Below, piece after piece: positions 1 through 8,297 of a stretch of DNA of 64,000 nt (positions within the stretch are counted from its first letter, which is position 1; each line of letters starts with the position of its first letter). The position numbers and the translations under genes are program-made. The stretch covers positions 2,418,001 to 2,482,000 of the forward strand of contig OY761541.1 of assembly GCA_963664625.1 (NCBI GenBank), given 5' to 3'. This DNA is from CBDCFV01 sp963664625 (GTDB lineage: Bacteria; Chloroflexota; Dehalococcoidia; Lucifugimonadales; UBA3495). Under the pieces are notes generated by a model. It ran no database searches and was not told where the DNA came from. It saw only the letters and a list, made by a program, of their open reading frames with translations.

Positions 1-30
1 CAACTAGGGCAGGCCCTTATGGCGTTTGGT

Positions 31-312
31 CTAGTTATCGGCGGGCACCATCATGGCGTTGGCCAGCCTCTGGTCGATAACCTGCCGCATCTGTCGGACC
101 CGCGCCAAGTCAGGGTATACACCTTCAGCCTTCTTGTCGAAGATCCTCTCCCCGTCCACAAAGACTTCCATGATGCCTTGCCCTCTGGGTGAGATGGCTA
201 TTGCTGCGTCGGGTCCGTAGTGCCGGAAAAACTCGTTCGCCATCCACGTGGCGGTAGCGAGGTGTTGTCAACTAACGCAGTAAGTGATCTCTATCTGGAC
301 TTTCCCTTCCAT
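31..312 (-). CDS. SelW/Rdx-type selenoprotein with C-x-x-U motif
   Basis: Small thioredoxin-fold redox protein of the Rdx (SelT/SelW/SelH) family, 93 aa. From the ATG at 310-312, preceded by AAGGAG, the frame gives a beta strand ending Tyr-Cys-Val-Ser-UGA. It then runs on in frame through the typical family C-terminus: a strand with F-V-D-G-E-R-I-F, then D-K-K-A-E-G and Y-P-D near residues 55-70. The UGA (268-270) is residue 15, exactly where Rdx proteins carry the second residue of their CxxC or CxxU centre. A hairpin follows it. Members are thought to act as thiol/selenol oxidoreductases; the partner is unknown. A plain ORF call would start only at the internal ATG at 243 and lose the redox site. 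The gene is divergent from the exonuclease gene. Confidence 0.88.
238..253 (-). promoter_or_regulatory. Candidate bacterial SECIS of the SelW-like gene
   Basis: Starting 15 nt after the UGA, CGCCA pairs with TGGCG (5 bp) around a 6-nt loop, CGTGGA, with G as the second loop base. Distance, stem length and an early loop G fit the loose bacterial SECIS consensus recognised by SelB. Confidence 0.7.
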
Positions 313-525
313 GAACAAAACTCCTTGGGCCTGAAATTGGGTCACCCCTAGTGTAACAGGATTTCCGCCCGTGTAAACCTCTCTAAAGCCGAATAACCCT
401 CATGCGCTGGCAGAAAAGCGTTGCCGCCGGTAGCCGCGTTCCCAGCCGAGACCGGACGTTGACAGCGTGAATACCCCAAACTACACTGCCCGTCTCCAAA
501 CGAACGTCAGGGAAGGTTTGCGGTT

Positions 526-1407
526 ATGAAGGTACATCTGGTCGACGGCACCTACGAGCTTTTCAGGGCCTATTTCGCCCAACCTCCAGCCACGGCGCCG
601 GACGGTCGTCCTGTGGCCGCAGTCCGGGGCTTGGTCCAGACCATGCTGGCGTTGCTCCGTGAGGATGACGTGTCTCACGTGGCTTGTGCCTTCGACCACG
701 AAGTCGAGTCTTTTCGCAACCGGCTTTTCGCCGGGTACAAGACCGGCGACGGGGTACCAGAGGACCTGATGTACCAGTTCGACTTGGCGGAACAAGCCAT
801 GACCGCCCTCGGGATCGTCGTATGGCCCATGAACGAATTCGAGGCCGACGACGCCATCGCTACCGCCGCGCACATCTGGGCGGACTCTTCCGGAGTGGAC
901 CAAGTAGTCATTTGCTCGCCGGACAAGGACCTGGCGCAAATGGTGCGAGGGAGGAATGTAGTCACCCTGGACCGCAGAAGAAAGATCGTCCTGGACGAAG
1001 CGGGTGTCCTGGAAAAGTTCGGTGTGTACCCCGAGTCCATCCCCGACTACCTGGCCTTGGTAGGAGATTCCGCCGATGGCATCCCCGGCATCCCCCGTTG
1101 GGGCGCCAAGACCGCGGCGCAGGTGCTGGCCCATTACCGGCATATCGAAAGTATTCCTGCCGATTCGTCCCAATGGGAAGTGCGCCCCAGGGGAGCGCCT
1201 GCTGCCGCGGTGAGCCTGTCTCAACGTTTGGATGACGCCAAATTATACAAGCTCCTGGCGACACTGCGGCTGGACGTGCCTCTGGAAGAAACCTTGGAAG
1301 ACCTTGAATGGCGGGGGGCGCCCAAGGACAAGTACCAAGCCCTTTGCAATGAGTTAGGGTTTACAGGATTGGCCGGCGCCCCCGCGAGGTGGGCCGACGG
1401 GGTGTAA
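526..1407 (+). CDS. 5'-3' exonuclease (PolA N-terminal / flap endonuclease type)
   Basis: Stand-alone protein of 293 aa resembling the 5' nuclease domain of DNA polymerase I. It shows the N-terminal metal-site strand with L-V-D-G-T-Y (residues 5-10), the acidic F-E-A-D-D-A-I cluster (105-111), S-P-D-K-D (131-135) and a helix-three-turn-helix V-G-D-S-A-D-G-I-P-G-I-P near 178-190. These are the residues that hold the two metal ions and the DNA 3' to the cut. No polymerase domain follows. It probably removes flaps or RNA primers. GGGAAGG lies about 10 nt before the ATG. An open minus-strand frame across the same region is antisense noise. Confidence 0.88.
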   Translation: MKVHLVDGTYELFRAYFAQPPATAPDGRPVAAVRGLVQTMLALLREDDVSHVACAFDHEVESFRNRLFAGYKTGDGVPEDLMYQFDLAEQAMTALGIVVWPMNEFEADDAIATAAHIWADSSGVDQVVICSPDKDLAQMVRGRNVVTLDRRRKIVLDEAGVLEKFGVYPESIPDYLALVGDSADGIPGIPRWGAKTAAQVLAHYRHIESIPADSSQWEVRPRGAPAAAVSLSQRLDDAKLYKLLATLRLDVPLEETLEDLEWRGAPKDKYQALCNELGFTGLAGAPARWADGV

Positions 1408-1425
1408 CAGTATCACGTCGATTAC

Positions 1426-1454
1426 TTGACTTGAGCGTAATCTTGTAATAATAT
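1426..1454 (+). promoter_or_regulatory. Sigma70-type promoter with palindromic operator
   Basis: TTGACT (1426-1431) and TAATAT (1449-1454) are separated by exactly 17 bp. The -10 lies inside the perfect palindrome GTAATAATATTAC (about 1445-1457). The only gene downstream encodes a ribbon-helix-helix protein, so the palindrome is a plausible autoregulatory operator (inference). Confidence 0.62.
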
Positions 1455-1529
1455 TACACCAAGCGTAAATTACTGGACACAACGCTTACTGACGAATCTC
1501 ATTACCAAGTCAACTCAGGAGGTAACGTT

Positions 1530-1931
1530 ATGGCACAAGATAATACCCCCGGGTCCGGAGAACGGGTGATCCGCGGAGTGGAAACGGTGGGCAAGGGCCT
1601 GACCGAAGTGGGCCGGGGCGTTCGCGACGCAGCCGCGGCCAGCGTGGAAAACGTCCGGGAAACCGTCCGCAACCGGATTCCCACCGAGCGCCAGAGCCGG
1701 GACAACGTGGTCATGGTGCGCGTGGACAAGGACAGCTTGGACCGTATGGACGAACTGATTGAGACTGGCGTAGTCGGCAGTCGTTCCGAGGCCGCCAACT
1801 ACCTAATCACCGAGGGCATCAAGTCGCGCCAGAAGTTCTTCGACGTAGTGGCTTCCAAGGTGGAGGAGATAAGGCGGGCCAAGGAGGAGTTGAGGCGCCT
1901 GACGATTGAAGAAGAAAAGCCCCAGGAGTAG
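1530..1931 (+). CDS. Ribbon-helix-helix (CopG/Arc-like) DNA-binding protein
   Basis: 133 aa with three visible parts. A Gly/Arg-rich N-terminus (1-50) contains V-G-K-G-L-T-E-V-G-R-G-V. A ribbon-helix-helix core (about 52-90) has the strand N-V-V-M-V-R-V-D, a helix D-S-L-D-R-M-D-E-L-I-E, then G-S-R-S-E-A-A-N-Y-L-I. A C-terminal amphipathic Lys/Glu helix may be a coiled coil. The core matches CopG/MetJ-type repressors that bind DNA as dimers through the strand. The start is fixed by AGGAGG about 7 nt upstream of the ATG. The gene stands alone with its own strong promoter, and no toxin gene follows on the same strand. Confidence 0.82.
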   Translation: MAQDNTPGSGERVIRGVETVGKGLTEVGRGVRDAAAASVENVRETVRNRIPTERQSRDNVVMVRVDKDSLDRMDELIETGVVGSRSEAANYLITEGIKSRQKFFDVVASKVEEIRRAKEELRRLTIEEEKPQE

Positions 1932-1969
1932 TCCTCCACAGTTTAGGCTGACGGTCCCGGTAGTGCGAA

Positions 1970-3070
1970 CTAAAGACAGGCATCCCTGACGGCTTGGGAG
2001 ATGGCGGCCAGACGCGGGTAATTGGACATGTCGTCCCGGAAGCCGTTGGTGATGTAGGCCATCGCCAAGCCGGAGTCGGGGTCGGCCCACCCTACGGACG
2101 TTCCGGCCCCTCCGTGCCCAAAGGTGCGAACGGACTGGGTTGGCGAGGCGCCCATGCGCGGGTCTCCCAAGGACAGCCCAAGCGAGCGGCGGGTGTAACG
2201 TTCGTTGGTGACGTCCATCCCCTCCACCTGTAGCTTCGTCGCTTCCGCAACGGTCTCAGGGGCGAAGATACGGACGCCGTCCAACGCTCCGTCGCCTTGC
2301 ATCATGGCGAAGAACTTTGCCAGGTCCCGCGCCGTGGCAATGCCGCCGCCCGCGGGCTGGACCGCTTGGTGGACCTCCGGGATGTTGTAGGTCGAGACTT
2401 GGGACGGGCGGTCACAGTCCTCCATCGCATGAATTCTGGAAACCCTGCTCTCCAATTCCGCGGGCATCCCTACGAAGGTGTCGTCCATCTCCAACGGGCC
2501 GGTGATTTCGTCGCGAAGGAATTGGGAGAAGGGACGTCCGTCGATGCGCTGGACCACTTCCGCCAGTATCCAGCCATAGTTGCGGGGATGATAGGCCAAG
2601 ACTTTGCCGGGAGCGTAGTCTGGCCTGATTCTTTCCAGCACCTCTACCACTCTTTCCCAATTCCCCCACTTGTCCCAAGTCAACTCTGCCGGAGTCTCAG
2701 GAAAGCCTCCCCGGTGGGTCAGCACGTGGCCGATGGTAACGTCCTCCTTGCCGTTTTGGGCGAACCCCGGCCAGTAGTCGGCTATCCGGTCGTCCCAATC
2801 GAGCTTGCCCCGTTCCCACAGTACGTAAACGCAGGCCGCCGTCAAAGGCTTGGTGGACGAGTACAGAACGAACATAGTGTCGGCGGTCACGGGACGGCCT
2901 GCCTCCGCATCGGCCATGCCGCCGAACAGGTCCAGCACCGGTTTGCCGTGGCGGTACACTGCCAGGGACGCCCCGGGGTGCAACCCCCTTTCTATTTGCT
3001 CGTGGAACAGCGCTTCCACGCGCCCCAAGGCTTCCCGGTCCATTTGAACAGTGTCCGCTGTGACTACCAT
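1970..3070 (-). CDS. Serine hydrolase, class C beta-lactamase/esterase family
   Basis: 366 aa, a full-length beta-lactamase-fold hydrolase (Pfam Beta-lactamase). The nucleophile motif S-S-T-K is at residues 71-74 after M-F-V-L-Y. A Tyr-containing motif Y-H-P-R-N-Y-G-W lies near 160, and H-G-G-A-G near the C-terminus takes the place of the KTG box. There is no signal peptide, so a cytoplasmic esterase or amidase of the EstB/LACTB kind is more likely than an antibiotic-resistance enzyme. The substrate cannot be read from sequence. The start ATG at 3070 has GGAGA upstream. The 3-methyladenine glycosylase gene lies just upstream on the same strand. Confidence 0.85.
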   Translation of the reverse strand: MVVTADTVQMDREALGRVEALFHEQIERGLHPGASLAVYRHGKPVLDLFGGMADAEAGRPVTADTMFVLYSSTKPLTAACVYVLWERGKLDWDDRIADYWPGFAQNGKEDVTIGHVLTHRGGFPETPAELTWDKWGNWERVVEVLERIRPDYAPGKVLAYHPRNYGWILAEVVQRIDGRPFSQFLRDEITGPLEMDDTFVGMPAELESRVSRIHAMEDCDRPSQVSTYNIPEVHQAVQPAGGGIATARDLAKFFAMMQGDGALDGVRIFAPETVAEATKLQVEGMDVTNERYTRRSLGLSLGDPRMGASPTQSVRTFGHGGAGTSVGWADPDSGLAMAYITNGFRDDMSNYPRLAAISQAVRDACL

Positions 3071-3110
3071 AAAAGCTATCTCCGTTTGTCTGAGTGGGTT
3101 TCGGCGAAAG

Positions 3111-3584
3111 TCAGTGGGAATGGTCTACCGCAATGCGGCCAGACGCCATCAGCCACATCCGGGCGATCTCCGGCCCCATGAACTTGAAGGTCTGACGCAG
3201 GGTCTTTTGCAACGTCGCCAGGTCGTCGCTCGGCAGATTGTAGTACCAATGGCAGAAGGAACCGTGGTCCCGTTGAAGCTCTTGAATGACCTGGGCGTTG
3301 GAGATGCAGGCCTCAATTTTCTTCCGGTTCCGGATGATGGCGGAGTCCGATACCATGTCGTCGATGTCGTCCGGCCCCAGGTCTGCAACTTCGCCAATCC
3401 GCCAACCTCTAAATGCGCGCCTGAAAGCGTCGCGGCGTTGCAGCACCATGCGCCAAGTGAGACCGGCTTGAAAGACCTGTAGGCTCATCACCTCGAACAA
3501 CAGGTCGTCGTCGTCAATCCGTTTGCCCCATATCTCGGTCGAGTACCATGCAACTAACGGGTCGTTTTCCGGATGGACGGTCAA
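3111..3584 (-). CDS. tag: DNA-3-methyladenine glycosylase I
   Basis: 157 aa similar to TagI, which excises 3-methyladenine from alkylated DNA. Seen: the Trp/Tyr-rich N-terminus, F-E-V-M-S-L-Q-V-F-Q-A-G-L-T-W (a TagI hallmark segment), R-N-R-K-K-I-E-A-C-I-S-N-A and the C-terminal F-M-G-P-E-I-A-R-M-W-L-M-A-S-G. The family usually has about 185-190 residues. The N-terminus here is shorter and the canonical zinc-binding Cys/His pairs are not obvious, so it may be a divergent member. It is 40 bp from the hydrolase gene downstream and may be cotranscribed. Confidence 0.8.
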   Translation of the reverse strand: MTVHPENDPLVAWYSTEIWGKRIDDDDLLFEVMSLQVFQAGLTWRMVLQRRDAFRRAFRGWRIGEVADLGPDDIDDMVSDSAIIRNRKKIEACISNAQVIQELQRDHGSFCHWYYNLPSDDLATLQKTLRQTFKFMGPEIARMWLMASGRIAVDHSH

Positions 3585-3645
3585 ACCTTTGGTCTCCTAT
3601 GGGCAGGGCAATACTCAACCACAGAGGCAAAGAGGGAAAAGATGA

Positions 3646-3669
3646 ACGGACGGCCCGAGGGCCGTCCGT
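3646..3669 (-). terminator. Strong hairpin after the DUF1501 gene
   Basis: ACGGACGGCCC and GGGCCGTCCGT form a perfect 11-bp stem with a 2-nt spacer, 10 bp after the stop of the DUF1501 gene. On the minus strand it is followed by TCATCTTTTCCC, a weak U tract. Probably a terminator. Confidence 0.65.
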
Positions 3670-3678
3670 CTGCGGGGT

Positions 3679-4806
3679 CTACAGGAAATTCAACTGCTCG
3701 AACTTGCCGCCTACAACGGGGACGGGGTCCAAGCACAGCCAACTGTCCACCATGGAGCTATAGGCTCCGCGGAAGTCGTAGTTGAAGTGCAGGTCGCCTT
3801 CCAACAGGTCTTCTTCTTTCAACGACGGGTATTCGCCGTACATCCCGCCCTTGACCCGGTCGCCGATCATGAAGGCTACGCCGCCGGAGCCGTGGTCGGT
3901 GCCCGATCCGTTGTCCTTGACCCTTCTGCCGAACTCGGTGAACACGAACATCAATACGTTGTCCGTCATGCCGTGCTCCTGCAGGTCGGCTTGGAAGTCG
4001 GCTATGCCGCGGGACAATTCCCTGATCAACCTCGGATGGGTAGGGCCTTCGTTGGCGTGGGTGTCGTAGTTGCCGTGCTGGGTATAGAAGATGCGGGTGC
4101 CCAGGTCGGCAAACATCACTTGGGCGATTCCCTTCAGGTTCTGGGCGATGGGATTGTCGGCGTATTCCACCGACGAATGGTACTTGCCCGGCGCGGTCTT
4201 CAGTACGTCGGCCCCTTTCAGGGCGTCAAGGCCCGTGCGCCCCATGTAGTCCATCACCGCGCCGGTGCCGGTCACCGGGGCGTACATACGGGCGAAAACG
4301 TCCAGTGCCTCTGACCGGTGCTGCTGGTCTGCGATCCCGGTTAGCACTCCGTAGGTCTCCAGCACCGCCACCGAGGCCACCGGAACACCGGTCAACGCCA
4401 AGGCCCTCGGGAGACCGCGGCCAAAGTTCACGCCGGTCAGAACGTTCTCGGCATGGGGGTCCAGGTCGCGGATAACGCGGCCCAGCCAGCCCTCGTGGGC
4501 GATCTTGTCCGGCTCGCAAGTGTGCCAGATGTCCATGGAACGGAAGTGGGACCGGTTGGGGTTGGGGTAGCCTATCCCGTTGACGACCGCAACCTTGCCT
4601 TGATCGTACAGTTCCTTGATCTCTGTCGCCGCCGGATTGAAACCGAAGCGCCCGTCGATGGGCAGCACCTGGTCCTGGGGAATACCCACGGTGGGCCGGT
4701 TGTCGTAATAAAGGGGGTCACCGTAGGGTATTACGGTGTTCATGGCGTCGTTGGCGCCGGTAAGTTGCACTACCACCAACACCGGGTCTTTCTTGGTTGT
4801 CGTCAT
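3679..4806 (-). CDS. DUF1501 family protein (copy 1)
   Basis: 375 aa member of the DUF1501 family (sulfatase/alkaline-phosphatase-like fold, function unknown). Typical segments: V-V-V-Q-L-T-G-A-N-D near the N-terminus, S-H-F-R-S-M-D-I-W-H-T, T-Q-H-G-N-Y-D-T-H and T-E-F-G-R-R-V-K-D-N-G-S-G-T-D-H-G. The acidic and His residues in the last two resemble metal ligands. Unlike many planctomycete members it has no Tat signal peptide. The start at 4806 is chosen because it begins at the conserved core and a good promoter lies 30-58 nt upstream. A second copy at 26568-27704 sits beside its usual partner DUF1800; this copy stands alone. Confidence 0.85.
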   Translation of the reverse strand: MTTTKKDPVLVVVQLTGANDAMNTVIPYGDPLYYDNRPTVGIPQDQVLPIDGRFGFNPAATEIKELYDQGKVAVVNGIGYPNPNRSHFRSMDIWHTCEPDKIAHEGWLGRVIRDLDPHAENVLTGVNFGRGLPRALALTGVPVASVAVLETYGVLTGIADQQHRSEALDVFARMYAPVTGTGAVMDYMGRTGLDALKGADVLKTAPGKYHSSVEYADNPIAQNLKGIAQVMFADLGTRIFYTQHGNYDTHANEGPTHPRLIRELSRGIADFQADLQEHGMTDNVLMFVFTEFGRRVKDNGSGTDHGSGGVAFMIGDRVKGGMYGEYPSLKEEDLLEGDLHFNYDFRGAYSSMVDSWLCLDPVPVVGGKFEQLNFL

Positions 4807-4835
4807 TTCCTGCACTCCTTGCTCACGCTTGTGAT

Positions 4836-4864
4836 ACTGTACCAGCGCACCCAATCGCAGTCAA
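4836..4864 (-). promoter_or_regulatory. Sigma70-type promoter of DUF1501 copy 1
   Basis: On the minus strand TTGACT, a 17-bp spacer, then TACAGT. The implied transcript start leaves a leader of about 20 nt containing AAGGAG before the ATG at 4806. Confidence 0.65.
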
Positions 4865-4884
4865 CGCGAGTCATTAACCAAAGA

Positions 4885-4911
4885 AAAGAGCGGGTTATTA
4901 AACCCGCCCTC
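4885..4911 (-). terminator. Rho-independent terminator after the small membrane protein gene
   Basis: Minus strand: GAGGGCGGGTT pairs with AACCCGCTC and is followed by TTTTCTTT. It lies 20 bp after the stop codon at 4931. Confidence 0.75.
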
Positions 4912-4930
4912 AGAGTCCCCACCGGTCCAT

Positions 4931-5125
4931 TTATGTGACGGTTCTTAAAACCGCGAACAGCGCAGCCAATGCCGTTACGAGGGTCGTTCCCAAGAGGCCA
5001 TAGCCCAGCCATATCAATTTGTCTACCTTGGTCTCCAACCGATCCATTCGTGAATTAAGCTGACGTTGCCCTTCAACTAACTCGCCGATAGTCTGGGCCG
5101 TTGCTATCGCTGATTCAGAAGCCAT
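4931..5125 (-). CDS. Small coiled-coil membrane protein
   Basis: 64 aa. Residues 14-36 form a heptad-like amphipathic helix (E-L-V-E-G-Q-R-Q-L-N-S-R-M-D-R-L-E-T-K-V). A single hydrophobic segment, about 38-58, follows with L-I-W-L-G-Y-G-L-L-G. The layout resembles XhlA/hemolysin-type or DUF1640-like small anchors, but no family can be fixed at this length. GGAGAG lies 6 nt upstream of the ATG and a terminator follows, so it is a separate expressed unit. Confidence 0.65.
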   Translation of the reverse strand: MASESAIATAQTIGELVEGQRQLNSRMDRLETKVDKLIWLGYGLLGTTLVTALAALFAVLRTVT

Positions 5126-5228
5126 CGGTATCTCTCCACCTTGTTCTCCACTTCATCGGAAGTGTTGTATATCCTATCACACATGTTACTGTCTTATACC
5201 CTACAAGAATACAGGACTAACATCTGAG

Positions 5229-6287
5229 CTACACCCGGTAGCAAGCTACTAAATGCCCGTTGCCGTGGTCTACCAGCGGGGGGTGGGGACTGTCGTAACA
5301 CACCTCAGTGGCCATGGGGCAGCGGTCGTGAAAGCGGCACCTGGGGTGGGGGTTAATCGGCGTTGCCACGTCGCCCACTATGTTTACCGGCTCCCGGCGG
5401 TGCCCCGGGTCCGGCACCGGCACCGCCGACAGCAGCGCCCTGGTGTACGGGTGGAGCGGATTGGAGAGCAACTCCTCCGTTTCGGCGACTTCTACAATTT
5501 TGCCCAAGTACATCACGGCGATGCGCTGGCACATGTACCTGGCAACTGCCAGGTCGTGGGTGATGTACAGGTAGGTAACGCCCAAACGCTCGGCAAGGTC
5601 AAGCATCAGCCGCATGATTCCGGTACTTATGGAAACGTCGAGCATGGAAGTAGGTTCGTCCGCCACTACGAACCCCGGCTCCACCACCAGCGCGCGGGCT
5701 ATGGCCACCCTCTGCCGCTGCCCGCCCGACAACTCGTGGGGGTAGCGGAACATCATTGTCTCCGGCGGCGTCAACCCAACCAGTTCCAGCAGGTTGGCGA
5801 CCCGGTCCAACTGCTCCAGCGAGTTGCCGATTCCCTGCACCACCAGCGGCTCGGCGACGGTGTCGAAAATGGTCCGGCGCGGATTCATCGACTCGTAGGG
5901 GTCCTGGAAAATCATCTGGACCTTGTGCCGGAAAGCCTTCAATTGTTGGCCCTTGGTCTTGCTTATATCGGCGTACCCGCTGTCGTTTGGTTGGTCGGAA
6001 AGGACATTTTCGGTATCACGGAAGGTGATGCTGCCTTGGGTGGGGTCCTGGAGTTTCACCAGCAGTTTACCTATGGTCGTCTTGCCGCACCCCGATTCGC
6101 CCACCAGCCCGAACCGTTCACCTTCCTGCAACTCGAAAGACACGTCATCCACGGCGTGAATGAAGGCCCGCGGCCCGCGAAAAAGGCTTCTGGAGACGGG
6201 AAAGAGCTTGGTCAAGCCCTTGACCGTGACGAATGGCCGGTGATCGGTGGACAGTGATTGGTTGGTTGGCTGCTGGTCACTGGTCAC
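5229..6287 (-). CDS. Oligopeptide/dipeptide ABC transporter ATP-binding protein (OppF/DppF type)
   Basis: About 352 aa ATPase, second of two in a peptide-type importer. Walker A is G-E-S-G-C-G-K-T-T, the signature is L-S-G-G-Q-R-Q-R-V, and Walker B leads into V-A-D-E-P-T-S-M-L-D. The C-terminal extension has the family cysteines (C-R-F-H-D-R-C-P, then C-Y), which in OppD/DppD homologues bind an Fe-S cluster. I chose the GTG at 6285-6287, which overlaps the end of the upstream ATPase gene by 11 nt. An ATG at 6362 in the same frame would add 25 unlikely residues. Last gene of the operon. Confidence 0.88.
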   Translation of the reverse strand: MTSDQQPTNQSLSTDHRPFVTVKGLTKLFPVSRSLFRGPRAFIHAVDDVSFELQEGERFGLVGESGCGKTTIGKLLVKLQDPTQGSITFRDTENVLSDQPNDSGYADISKTKGQQLKAFRHKVQMIFQDPYESMNPRRTIFDTVAEPLVVQGIGNSLEQLDRVANLLELVGLTPPETMMFRYPHELSGGQRQRVAIARALVVEPGFVVADEPTSMLDVSISTGIMRLMLDLAERLGVTYLYITHDLAVARYMCQRIAVMYLGKIVEVAETEELLSNPLHPYTRALLSAVPVPDPGHRREPVNIVGDVATPINPHPRCRFHDRCPMATEVCYDSPHPPLVDHGNGHLVACYRV

Positions 6288-7263
6288 TGGTCGCTCTCCA
6301 CTGCTGGAGCGGGTTCCAGCAGGCGGCCCAGTGGCCGTCGCGGTCCACAACAGGCGGCTCATCGCGTCGGCAGACGTCGGTGGCGTGAGGGCAGCGGGGA
6401 TGGAACCGGCATCCTTGCGGAGGGTCTATCAGGTTGGGCAAGTCCCCGCCAAGAGTCACCAGTTCATGTTTCTCTCCGTGGATGCTGGGAAACACCGACA
6501 ACAGGGATGCGGTGTAGGGGTGGATGGGGTTGTTGAATACTTGGGACGTATCGCCCAGTTCCACCAACCTGCCGGCGTACATCACCCCGATACGGTCCGA
6601 CACCTCCGCAACGACGGCGATGTCGTGGGTGATGTAAACCATGCTCATGCTCAGGTCCCGCTGGATTGCCTTCAGTTGACGCAGGATCCGGTCCTGCACT
6701 ATCACATCCAACGCCGTGGTAGGCTCGTCCGCCACCATAACGTCCGGCTGGCAGGCAAGGGCCATTGCGATGACGGCCCGCTGCCTCATACCGCCGCTGA
6801 ACTCGTGGGGATACCGAGCAGCCATTCGGGCATCCAGTCCCACCAGGCCGAACAAGCGGTCCACCGTATCCCGGGCGTCGGCGTTGGATATGTTGGGGTC
6901 GTGGGTCTCGATGGCTTCAACAATTTGATCGCCGACTCGGTAGACCGGGTCCAACGCGTTCATTGCTGCTTGGAACACCATTGAAATACGTTGCCACCGA
7001 TACTCCCTGATCTGCTCTTCATCCATTGCCAGCAGGTCGTCTCCGCCCAGCAGCACTTGCCCTCCAACGACACGGGCATTGTCCGGAAGAAGCCCCATCA
7101 GGGATATGGCTACTGAGGTCTTGCCGCAGCCCGACTCACCCACCAAGCCGATGACCTCACCCTTAGCCAGCTCGAAGCTGACCCGGTCAACCGCTTTCAC
7201 CTCTCCCTGGCGGGTGGTGTAGTGCATGGAAAGGTCGATTACCTGCAAGACCGGCTCAGTCAT
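6277..7263 (-). CDS. Oligopeptide/dipeptide ABC transporter ATP-binding protein (OppD/DppD type)
   Basis: 328 aa ATPase with Walker A G-E-S-G-C-G-K-T-S, a signature F-S-G-G-M-R-Q-R-A, Walker B running into A-D-E-P-T-T-A-L-D, and the C-terminal cysteine motif C-R-F-H-P-R-C-P-H-A-T-D-V-C. It pairs with the OppF-type subunit to power the two permeases encoded just upstream. Spacing of 10 bp to the permease gene and overlap with the next ATPase gene point to one transcript. Confidence 0.9.
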   Translation of the reverse strand: MTEPVLQVIDLSMHYTTRQGEVKAVDRVSFELAKGEVIGLVGESGCGKTSVAISLMGLLPDNARVVGGQVLLGGDDLLAMDEEQIREYRWQRISMVFQAAMNALDPVYRVGDQIVEAIETHDPNISNADARDTVDRLFGLVGLDARMAARYPHEFSGGMRQRAVIAMALACQPDVMVADEPTTALDVIVQDRILRQLKAIQRDLSMSMVYITHDIAVVAEVSDRIGVMYAGRLVELGDTSQVFNNPIHPYTASLLSVFPSIHGEKHELVTLGGDLPNLIDPPQGCRFHPRCPHATDVCRRDEPPVVDRDGHWAACWNPLQQWRATSDQ

Positions 7264-7273
7264 CTACCAATCC

Positions 7274-8281
7274 TCACTGGCGCCGCAGCCTGGGATTGGC
7301 TACTTCGTCCAAAGCCCGTCCAACCAAGTAAAAGGTGCTGCAAAGCAATGTGATAGATGCTCCGGCGGGGACAATCAGCCACCAATAAGTGGTGCCGCCG
7401 GTCAAGTACCCGGCCGTGTTGGAGGTATGAATCATGATGCCCCAACTCATCCTGATGTTCAGCAACCCCAGGAACGACAACACCGCCTCGGAGAATATGG
7501 CGCCGGTCACGGTGAACATCATGTAGAGGAACGACAGGGGCAGAAGGTTGGGAATGATGTGGACCACTATGATGTGAAATCGCCCCCCGCCGGCAACCCG
7601 TGCGGCCTCGATGTAGGGTTTGACGCTGACGCTCAACGCCTGTGACTTGAGAACGATGGCGGTGCCGCCAAACCCGCCGAGAACGCCGATAATGACTCCC
7701 AAGATGAACAGGTTCAACTCGAACAGCGCGCTGAGTACGATGAGCAGCGATATGCCGGGAAGGGCAACTATCAGGTCCGCCAACCGCATGAAAAAGGTGT
7801 CTACAAGACCCCGGTAGTAGGCGGCGACGGCCCCCACGGTGGTGGCTATGGAAACCGTTACCGTCGCCGCCACCAGACCCAGGATGAACTCCGATGACGT
7901 GCTGGACAGCAGTTGGCTCAATATGTCCCGCCCCAGGGGGTCGGTCCCCAACGGGTGTCTCCAGGACGGCGGGGCAGGTTGCTCTATCTCATCAAATGCG
8001 TATCCCGTCACCGGGTTGTACGTGGCATCATCCCATATTGTCGCCATCAGTATCGGATGAGATATGGCCATCAGGGCGAAGATAACGATCACCACCAGCC
8101 CCAACACGCCGATGCGGCTTTCCAAGAACACCGCCCAGCCCTCTCGGAGCCCGCGCAGGCCCAGCCGGAGCTTGGCGGCCCTTATCTGCCAGGGAGTCAA
8201 GGCGACTGCACCCCCTTCCCCGTCATTCCCGCGCAGGCGGGAATCTCGGCCGGGGGCAGGCGTTTCGGGAGCTTGGCTCAT
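7274..8281 (-). CDS. Peptide-type ABC permease (OppC/DppC) with repeat-derived N-terminal insert
   Basis: 335 aa inner-membrane permease of the BPD_transp_1 family with the usual OppC N-terminal domain, about six hydrophobic segments and the coupling-loop motif E-A-A-R-V-A-G-G-G near residue 215. Its first 30 residues include D-S-R-L-R-G-N-D-G, the translation of a dispersed 20-bp palindrome (8225-8244), so a mobile repeat has extended or interrupted the cytoplasmic N-terminus without breaking the frame. The membrane core is intact and should work. It lies between the DppB-like and DppD-like genes of the same operon. Confidence 0.88.
   Translation of the reverse strand: MSQAPETPAPGRDSRLRGNDGEGGAVALTPWQIRAAKLRLGLRGLREGWAVFLESRIGVLGLVVIVIFALMAISHPILMATIWDDATYNPVTGYAFDEIEQPAPPSWRHPLGTDPLGRDILSQLLSSTSSEFILGLVAATVTVSIATTVGAVAAYYRGLVDTFFMRLADLIVALPGISLLIVLSALFELNLFILGVIIGVLGGFGGTAIVLKSQALSVSVKPYIEAARVAGGGRFHIIVVHIIPNLLPLSFLYMMFTVTGAIFSEAVLSFLGLLNIRMSWGIMIHTSNTAGYLTGGTTYWWLIVPAGASITLLCSTFYLVGRALDEVANPRLRRQ
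8225..8244. repeat. dRS3-like palindrome inside the permease gene
   Basis: ATTCCC-GCGCAGGC-GGGAAT, read in frame as part of the DppC-like N-terminus. Confidence 0.9.
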
Positions 8282-8297
8282 AATCGGTGCGCCTGCA

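Noticed and set aside
313..525. Additional small gene between the SelW-like gene and the exonuclease
   Set aside because: No open frame with a ribosome site; the region reads as a divergent promoter area.
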